Positions 56,201 to 64,000 of a DNA stretch of 64,000 bases are shown here, one piece after another. Each line of letters begins with the position of its first letter. Within the stretch, counting starts at the first letter, position 1. The notes under the pieces were generated by a model. It did not search any database, had not been told where the DNA came from, and saw nothing but the letters and a program-made list of their open reading frames with translations. Location: assembly GCF_041381155.1 (NCBI RefSeq), contig NC_091137.1:12519765-12583764 (forward strand), given 5' to 3'. Both the position numbers and the translations under genes were made by a program. The DNA is from Argopecten irradians (lineage: Eukaryota > Mollusca > Bivalvia > Pectinida > Pectinidae).

Positions 56201-58960
56201 GGGTGCTGAAAGGGTTAGTATGAGGGTATAGGGTGCTGAAGGGGTTAGTGTGAGGCTATGGGGTGCTGAAGGCGTTAGTGTGATGCTATGGGGTGCTGAA
56301 GGGGTTAGTGTGAGGCTATGGGGTGCTGAAGGGGTTAGTGTGAGGGTATAGGGTGCTGAAGGGGTTAGTGTGAGGCTACAGGGTGCTGAAGGTGTTGATG
56401 TGAGGCTATGGGGTACTGAGGGGTTAGTGTGAGGCTATGGGGTGCGGTGAAGGGGTTAGTGTGAGGCTATAGGGTGCTGAAGGGGTTAGTGTGAGGCTAT
56501 GGGGTGCTGAAGGGGTTAGTGTGAGGCTATGGGGGTGCTGAAGGGTTAGTGTGAGGCTATGGGTGCTGAAGGGGTTAGTGTGAGGCTATGGGATGCTGAA
56601 GGGGTTAGGTGTGAGGGTATAGGGTGCTGAAGGGGTTAGTGTGAGGGTATAGGGTGCTGAAGGTGTTAGTGTGAGGCTATGGGGTGCTGAAGGGGTTAGT
56701 GTGAGGCTATGGGGTGCTGAAGGGGTTAGTGTGAGGGTATAGGGTGCTGAAGGGGTTAGTGTGAGGCTATAGGGTGCTGAAGGGGTTAGTGTGAGGCTAT
56801 GGGGTGCTGAAGGGGTTAGTGTGAGGCTATGGGGTGCTGAAGGGGTTAGTGTGAGGGTATGGGTGCTGAAGGGTTAGTGTGAGGCTATGGGGTGCTGAAG
56901 GGGTTAGTGTGAGGGTATAGGGTGCTGAAGGGGTTAGTGTGAGGGTATGGGGTGCTGAAGGGGTTAGTGTGAGGGTATGGGTGCTGAAGGGGTTAGTGTG
57001 AGGTATAGGGTTGCTGAAGGGGTTAGTGTGAGGCTATGGGGTGCTGAAGGGGTTAGTGTGAGGCTATGGGTGCTGAAGGGGTTAGTGTGAGGCTATGGGG
57101 TGCTGAAGGGGTTAGTGTGAGGCTATGGGTGCTGAAGGGGTTAGTGTGAGGGTATAGGGTGCTGAAGGGGTTAGTGTGAGGCTATGGGGTGCTGAAGGGG
57201 TTAGTGTGAGGCTATGGGTGCTGAAGGGGTTAGTGTGAGGCTAGGTTGAGGGTGTGTGAGGGATAGGGTGCTGAAGGGTTAGTGTGAGGCTACGGGTGCT
57301 GAAGGGTTGTGTGAGGCTATGGGGTGCTGAAGGGGTTAGTGTGAGGCTATGGGGTGCTGAAGGGGTTAGTGTGAGGGTATAGGGTGCTGAAGGGGTTAGT
57401 GTGAGGCTATGGGGTGCTGAAGGTGTTTAGTGTGAGGTATGGGTACTGAGGGGTTAGTGTGAGGCTATGGGGTGCTGAAGGGGTTAGTGTGAGGGTATAG
57501 GGTGCTGAAGGGGTTAGTGTGAGGCTATGGGGTGCTGAAGGGGTTAGTGTGAGGGTATGGGGTGCTGAAGGGGTTAGTGTGAGGCTATAGGGTGCTGAAG
57601 GTGTTAGTGTGAGGGTATGGGGTGCTGAAGGGGTTAGTGTGAGGCTATGGGGTGCTGAAGGGGTTAGTGTGAGGGTATGGGGTGCTGAAGGGGTTAGTGT
57701 GAGGCTATGGGGTGCTGAAGGGGTAAGTGTGAGGGTATAGGGGTGCTGAAGGGGTTAGTGTGAGGCTATGGGGTGCTGAAGGGGTTAGTGTGAGGGTATG
57801 GGGTACTGAGGGGTTAGTGTGAGGCTATGGGGTGCTAGGGAGTTAGTGTGAGGCTATGGGGTGCTGAAGGGGTTAGTGTGAGGCTATGGGATGCTGAAGG
57901 GGTTAGTGTGAGGGTATAGGGTGCTGAAGGGGTTAGTGTGAGGCTACAGGGTGCTGAAGGTGTTGATGTGAGGCTATGGGGTACTGAGGGGTTAGTGTGA
58001 GGCTATGGGGTGCTGAAGGGGTAAGTGTGAGGGTATAGGTTGGTGAAGGGGTTGGTGTGAGGCTATGGGGGTGCTGAAGGGGTTGGTGTGAGGCTATGGG
58101 GGTGCTGAAGGTGGTATTGTGAGGGTATGGGATACTGAGGGGTTAGTGTGAGGCTATTTGGTGCTATAGGAGTTAGTGTGAGGCTATGGGGTGCTGAAGG
58201 AGTTAGTGTGAGGGTATAGGGTGCTGAAAGGGTTGATATTAGGGTATTGGGTGCTGAAGGGGTTAGTGTGAGGCTATGGGGTGCTGAAGGGGTTGTGTGA
58301 GGGTGTAAGGGGTTATGAGGGTGCTATGAAGTGGGGTTAGTGTGAGGCTATGATGGGGTGCTGAAGGGGTTGTGTGAGGGTATGAGGTGGTGAGTGTGAG
58401 GGGTTAATGTGAGGCTATTAGGCGCTGCAGGGGTTGGTGTGAGGCTATGGGGTGCTGAAGGTGGTATTGTGAGGGTATGGGATACTGAGGGGTTAGTGTG
58501 AGGCTATTTGGTGCTATAGGAGTTAGTGTGAAGCTATGAAGTGCTGAAGGGGTTAGTGTGAGGCTATGGGGTGCTGAAGGGGTTGTTGTGAGGGTATGAG
58601 GTGGTGAGTGTGAGGGGTTAACGTGAGGCTATTAGGCGCTGCAGGGGTTGGTGTGAGGCTATGGGGTGCTGAAGGTGGTATTGTGAGGGTATGGGATACT
58701 GAGGGGTTAGTGTGAGGCTATTTGGTGCTATAGGAGTTAGTGTGAAGCTATGAAGTGCTGAAGGGGTTAGTGTGAGGCTATGGGGTGCTGAAGGGGTTGT
58801 TGTGAGGGTATGAGGTGGTGAGTGTGAGGGGTTAATGTGAGGCTATTAGGCGCTGCAGGGGTTGGTGTGAGGCTATGGGGTGCTGAAAGTGTTTGGTGTG
58901 AAGGTATTGGTTGCTAATTCGGTTATTATGAGGGTATGGAATGCTGAAGGGGTTAGTTTG
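53243..58960. repeat. Large G-rich minisatellite, 30-bp unit
   Basis: About 5.7 kb of tandem units made of GGTGCTGAAGGGGTTAGTG followed by TGAGGCTATGG. The first 400 bp uses a 29-bp variant (GTGGTGAGGGGTTAGTG). Most of the array alternates unit types ending GGCTATGG, GGGTATGG or GGGTATAG. The plus strand is rich in G and poor in C, and each unit has two GGGG runs, so it could form G-quadruplexes. Scrambled patches occur near 54,660-54,710, 55,520-55,630, 57,240-57,300 and 58,290-58,330. The array is 4.2 kb upstream of the coding exon at 63,203. Confidence 0.97.
58096..58890. repeat. Higher-order repeat at the end of the minisatellite
   Basis: A distinctive block starting GTGGTATTGTGAGGGTATGG occurs at 58,111, 58,461 and 58,675. 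The last two starts are 214 bp apart (about seven basic units), and each block carries the same rare variants (GCTATTTGGTGCTATAGGAG, TTAGGCGCTGCAGGGG). This shows amplification of a multi-unit block rather than of single units. Confidence 0.85.
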
Positions 58961-61900
58961 ATGGTATGGGGTGCTGAAGGGGTTGTTTAGGGTGTTTGGT
59001 GAAGGTGAGGATTTGTGTGAAGGTGTGGTAAGGGTAGTGAATGGTGTAAAGGTGGTTACTAATAATGAGGGTGGGGATTTGTGTGAGGGTGTGGTGAGGG
59101 TAGGGATTGGTGAAAAGGTCTAATGAGTAGTAGATTGATCATGTTTGATAGGATAGGGTGTGAGGATTGACATTAGGGTGTCTGGTGGTGAGGCTAGGGA
59201 TTGGTCTGAGTTGGAATCAGTGTGATGATGTTGTGTCTGCTGTTATACTTTGAGCTTGTATGAGGATACGTAGTCAGGGTTGTAATGAATGTTACTATAT
59301 TTTTGTGGGTGATACCTAGTAAGTAGAGATTGGTGGGAGTGAGGGTTCGGATTCATTAAGATTGAAGTTGAGGGTTGGGAATGATTCTGTAGTAGCACTA
59401 TAGGGGATTACTGGTGGGTCCAGGATGGGGGTTGAGTGGAGGCCTGCAGATTTGTTTGAGATTATTGTAATGATTAGTATGAGGCTCATTAAAACCAAGG
59501 TTACATAGAGGTAAAATCTCTGAAGTTAATCCAGTAGCTGTGATAGGCTTATATGTATGCTCTTAAGTAAGATATATAATGTATGTACATAATCATGTTA
59601 TTCAACTTAAATATTGCAATATCTTTGTAATTTAACTTTGTATTGGAATGTTGTGTATGTGATAGTTTACACATGGTTTGTATAGGAATAATTATAACGA
59701 CACTGGTTTGTTGTGAAAAAGGATTTTAATGGTATCATTGTGAACATGTTTGAGAGGAAGTGTTTGTATAGGGACGCTTTGGATTAATTATTATGATACG
59801 CTGTAGGGAAGTTTGTGGTCACGCTCCATGTAACACACATTTTGGGGATGGGCAGGAGTGACTACATATACCTATTGTCAGTTACAAAAATCACCCAATG
59901 TTTTGAATTATAGATCTTCTGTAAAAGCATTGAATTCCAATCTCGCCTCTGGCCAAGTAAACATATAATACAAACATCTAATGGGAAAGGAAGTATTAGA
60001 CACATGTTTCATTATAGCTTTATGTCACCATGATCGACCAAAATTAACTTTGTAGTAGATAACTCGTGTAAGGAGACAATTACATTAAAACATGTCTTTG
60101 AATTCCAGTTTTTAATGGAATTCATACATTAGAATCTCTATTAGGCACCTGTTGTATGTTGATAAACTACTTAAGGGTGGGGAAGGGGGTGAAAGTGGGG
60201 TGAGGTGAGGAGGGGGATGTTTATGACTGAGTATGGAAAGAGAGTGTCTCTAAGGTGAAAGGGATCTTTGCATGATGGAAAAATGGGGGGATTTAGGAAA
60301 AGGGGGAAGGGGAAAGGCGGGGTCTCCAAAGGGGAGAGAAAGATATTGTCTATACGAGTTTAAAGAGATGACAGATGGTCTCTAGATGTTAAAGGAAGGA
60401 GAATGGATGTGAGAAGAGATTCTTTAGGAGATTCTTCATCAAGAAAAAAAGAAAAAGAGTGGTGGAGATATTATAAAAACGAAGGATCTCTAAGTTGAAA
60501 AGGATAGAAAGGTTTTTGAGGGGGAGGGGGACCAAGTACCATTAGGGAGGGGGACCAAGTACCAATTGGGAGGGAGAGGTTTTTTTGGTAGCAGGTGCTC
60601 TCAGATGCCAGCTATGTAGAACATTCTGACCAGATTACTAGTGTTTATATCTCCAAATCAGTGGTAGATTCAGTACCACCCCTGCTGGAATCTAACATAC
60701 TGACAGTAAAGTTTCTGACCTAGGTAAAGTATACACATTAGGGATATTTACATTTCTCTGATAAATAAAACCACATCCTGAATAGCAGCTGGTTCATGTT
60801 AGAAAGTCACACTGACCATCTGACCATTGGCCGAAATGTTATAACTCTAGGGAATGACTACGGCCTTATTATAACTTTAATTTATTCAGAACAAGGAAAT
60901 TAGAAGGTGAAAATGTATAGTTTAAATTATCATAATTGGTGATTTCTAAATACATATTTTGTATGCATCATGTCAAAAAAAGAACTGAAATGATGGTACT
61001 CTGGTTAAGGACATTTTAAAAATATTCATGCTTGATTCATCAAAGTTCTTATCTGATTGTCATTTAACATGCCTGTATCTCTATACAATATTTTGACCTT
61101 CAGGCAGTGGTGAATACTTGCCTGTCACTATAATAAGAAATGATGAAACCTACATAACATTCTGTCACGTTTCCTGTCCAATCATCATAAATTATTTTGC
61201 ATGGTAAATTCTAGAACGCATATTTATCATAACCTCTAACCCCTTCCATATCCTCCTCCATCCCCTCCCCTCCACCCTTCTCCCTCCCCTAGCCTCTTTA
61301 CTGATTTTAATTCTCTCTTCCCCACAACAATGTTTAGGATGTTTACTGAATCCTCTTTTGTCCGAAATTTCACAATTGTAAATTAGAGGTTATGTTATTT
61401 TCTTATTTTCCAAAAAATGAGTGCAGTCTATAATAATATGTCCTACTGTAGTTGCGCTCTTTGATGTACATTAAACTTTCAATATTGAGACTATTTTACA
61501 GAAGTTATTCCCCTTAGCTTTCTTTGGTGGTCAGTATTACCCATTAATTGACAAGTTTTTTTCCCTTAACTATTTATTGACCTAATTCAATTTTATTTCT
61601 ATTAATTCTGTAAGCAAAAAGTTTAAAAGTACTATATTGTTGGGAATTAAGTTCTTAAAACTTTAAAAATACCTTAGTTGGGTACCTAAGGTAAGACCTA
61701 TACATGTAAAGGGGTTAATATGTATAGAATAACCCAATTGATTTATAATGAGGCTTCCACTCAGTACAGATCTTGGTATTACCAGAGTTACTATATTTAA
61801 GCCCCTATAGCAGATTAGAGTTGTAACCCGTATGTCCTAGTAAACACAGCTAAAAGAATTACCTGCACATTTAGCTGTACCTGTGTAGTTCACTAGGTAT

Positions 61901-63190
61901 AGGGATTACGCTCGACACCTGTATTGATCTACTATCCCGTAGACGAGGTCGGTACCATGTGACACAGGTAAACAATACCTGTCCAGGTAGACGACGCTAC
62001 GTACAGGTGTGAAAGAGCATATGGCCTTGTGGGTATAGTCCACAGCGAATGTAACACGCTGCATATAGGACATGGCACCGGACATGTGATATGGACAGAG
62101 CTGATGTTCATTAGTGATATAACCAGGCAGGTTTTCAGGATCTGTGGGGTTTTGTTACCTTTGATTATTATGCATGGAAAGTGTTGACATTTATTTGTCA
62201 CATCTCAGGTAAATATACACACCATCACGCCATTTACTGTATCGGAGTCAGTTTATTTTGGACAGCGTTTAGCCTCCCTTAAGTTTAGTTAGATGTATGT
62301 TTGAACAGGCTTAGCATTTATTGATACTTAAAATATTTGTATGAAAATAATTTATAGAGAGTTATAAGTTAATGTCCGGAGGGTGTATATGTATGTTACC
62401 TGGCCGGTGTATATGTGTATGTAGGTCTGATAACTTAACACCGTGTTTATTGTCCAGGTTCAATAGGTTGACACTTTCCTTGTGTTGTATACTTTATAGG
62501 CTCACCCGTAAACAAAATTATTCTGTCACTTTTATTGAAGTTTAGCCTTGGATATCATCAAATCACAACAATTTATAGTTATTTATATGTATAAGGTGAT
62601 CTGACTCGATGAGTCAGGGCATAACAATTCAGACTTTTTTTGTTTGTTAATAATTTTCCAGAGGGGGTATTTAAGCAGGTTTAGGCTTTTATATCTTTAA
62701 AAGAACTTAAAAGAGAAAGAGTTAGGTTATGAAACGCTGGGAATGTTTCTGTATACACGATAGGCGATTGATATAGTGAGTTTGAACTATCCTTGGGTTT
62801 TCCCGTACAAGCTTCCTCATCAGGAGCTATATTACTCTTTAAGACAAGGTTTTATGAACTGGACATCTTTTTTATTCTTTCTACTTACATTATATAACAG
62901 TACCTCCCCTACTCACCCCTCCCCTCTTTTGACCCCCTCCCCACCCTCCCTACTTGCCCCTCCCCCCCCCCTTTCTACTTCCTTACTCATACTTGCCCCT
63001 GACAGGAAGTACAACAGATATGGAAGAGTTGTGGTTGGTGAGCATTGTTAGAATCAGTAAGAAAGTTAGACATGAAAATGTGTGTGATAAGACTGAAAAC
63101 AGTCTCTGACAATGAAATCTATAAGATTGATGTCATCAAATCCTTGGTTTGCTTCTATTTTATCTAAGATCCATTATGTTTATAACGTTT
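58961..63190. other. Non-coding stretch upstream of the right-edge gene
   Basis: Degenerate minisatellite continues to about 59,200. After that there is no supported coding exon. Purine-rich (60,170-60,560) and pyrimidine-rich (61,235-61,325 and 62,900-62,985) tracts stand out. The stretch is probably intron or 5' flank of the gene at 63,203. Confidence 0.45.
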
Positions 63191-63202
63191 CAGAGCCTTG
63201 CA

Positions 63203-64000
63203 ATGGGCAACAAGTCTTCATCGCGGAAAGATGTGGAGCAGTATGGAGAGACAAGGGCTAGGAGTCGATCCTTTAATGGGATCACGTCAAGATTCCGACA
63301 CAAATCACCGCCAAGGGAGAGAAGCTCATCCTTCACAGAGTCCCGACCCAAACGAGGAAGCTTCCGATCCAACAAATCGGGACAGAATTCAAACAGGAAG
63401 TCATCAAAAGATGGAGGACCTGACACGGGCCAGCCAGTCAGTATACGTAATGGGAAACTAAAAACATCAGAATCGGAATCAAAGATTTTATCATCCTCTG
63501 CACCATCTCGTGGTCGTCATTTCCCTTCTAGTCACAGTGCCGGTTCAATCACTTATATAGACAATAAGGAACGAGATACATTGGGACGTGATACACTACG
63601 CAGGTCACTCACGCGTAAAGATAGCACAGACTCTCCCCGTCTCTCTGCTCGTAACATGCGTAATGTGTCTCATACCCTATATGAAGAAAAACTAGAAGAT
63701 ATTTCTAAGAGGCGAGCTCTTGCTATTATGAACCGTGACCTATCACTATCACAAGCTAGTCTGTCCAAAATGTCCATGAAGTCTCATTCTATGAACAGTC
63801 TGACCATGGATAATGACCTTGATCTTGATATTAACTGGACCAATCAAAAGGTCAAGAATAATGTTGAGTATGCTCAGATTTCTGTACGGCAACGTATTGC
63901 CCCATTACCCACTATGGATCTCAGTAATGAATATTTCCGTCCACGTACTAATTCTGCACCTGCAGTTGACCTTGTAAAACCTAAAAATGTCACACCAAGG
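63203..64000 (+). CDS. Myristoylation-motif, Ser/Arg-rich protein; coding exon continues past the window
   Basis: From the ATG at 63,203 the frame stays open for 266 codons to the window edge. A splice acceptor (TATAACGTTTCAG, ending 63,193) lies 9 nt before the ATG, so this is probably the first coding exon after a 5' untranslated exon. The protein starts MGNKSSSRKD, fitting N-myristoylation (Gly2, Ser6), followed by a basic Ser/Arg-rich region (RARSRSFNG, RFRHKSPPRERSSS). Further on are RRSLTRKDSTDSPRLS, YEEKLEDISKRRALAIMNRD, DLDLDINWTN and RPRTNSAPAVDL. There are many potential phosphorylation sites and no folded domain in the visible part, suggesting a disordered membrane-tethered N-terminus of a signalling or scaffold protein. 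The MGN...YGE start recalls TIAM-type Rac exchange factors, but weakly. I do not assign a function. Confidence 0.85.
   Translation, partial: MGNKSSSRKDVEQYGETRARSRSFNGITSRFRHKSPPRERSSSFTESRPKRGSFRSNKSGQNSNRKSSKDGGPDTGQPVSIRNGKLKTSESESKILSSSAPSRGRHFPSSHSAGSITYIDNKERDTLGRDTLRRSLTRKDSTDSPRLSARNMRNVSHTLYEEKLEDISKRRALAIMNRDLSLSQASLSKMSMKSHSMNSLTMDNDLDLDINWTNQKVKNNVEYAQISVRQRIAPLPTMDLSNEYFRPRTNSAPAVDLVKPKNVTPR

Noticed and set aside
53243-58960. CRISPR array
   Set aside because: The tandem units have no unique spacers, there are no cas-like genes and the DNA is eukaryotic.
1-64000. Retrovirus-like, LTR or Polinton-type elements
   Set aside because: No capsid, envelope, integrase or protease motifs and no long terminal direct repeats were recognised; the reverse transcriptase frames are all of the LINE type.

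Overview
The window looks like invertebrate nuclear DNA, most likely from a bivalve mollusc. The evidence is AT-rich sequence, small spliced exons with GT-AG borders, a stand-alone P2X7 ballast-domain gene, a THAP-domain transposase-like gene, CR1-type LINEs, tRNA-derived SINEs ending in (CAAA)n-like tails, and many short inverted-repeat elements with TTAA target sites. The species cannot be fixed from sequence alone. I saw no prokaryotic signatures, no CRISPR array and no retrovirus-like or LTR element.

Layout. 1-53 is the end of a TTAA-flanked repeat. 1748-4102 (+) is a four-exon gene for a small protein with the P2X7 C-terminal (ballast) domain. It converges on a ten-exon THAP/DDE transposase-like gene at 9914-4278 (-), with only 175 bp between the two stop codons. 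A nearly intact CR1-like LINE (about 10.1-14.4 kb; ORF1 with a PHD finger, ORF2 with endonuclease and reverse transcriptase) lies just upstream of the THAP gene. 14.4-25.6 kb is AT-rich and has no recognisable coding exon; it holds a possible minus-strand promoter near 18.0 kb, a 36-bp minisatellite and several small foldback repeats.

25.6-37.6 kb holds three copies of one 3.5-4.4 kb TTAA-flanked element: A and B in tandem, and C inverted against B, which makes a foldback with arms of about 4 kb. A and B carry a LINE fragment that C lacks. Most of A and the outer part of B differ from C by many small insertions, whereas the inner B and C arms are almost identical; this pattern looks more like uneven consensus quality than ordinary decay. 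37.7-47.1 kb is a mosaic of nested mobile elements: a short TTAA element, two SINE families, a hAT-like element, LINE fragments and inverted-terminal elements. 47.3-53.2 kb has no supported gene.

53.2-58.96 kb is a 5.7 kb G-rich minisatellite with a 30-bp unit. From 63,203 to the right edge runs an open 266-codon exon that begins with a likely myristoylation signal and continues past the window; I do not firmly recognise the protein.

The best candidates for a second look are the convergent ballast-domain/THAP-transposase pair (possibly a two-gene mobile or domesticated unit) and the three-copy TTAA element with its foldback.
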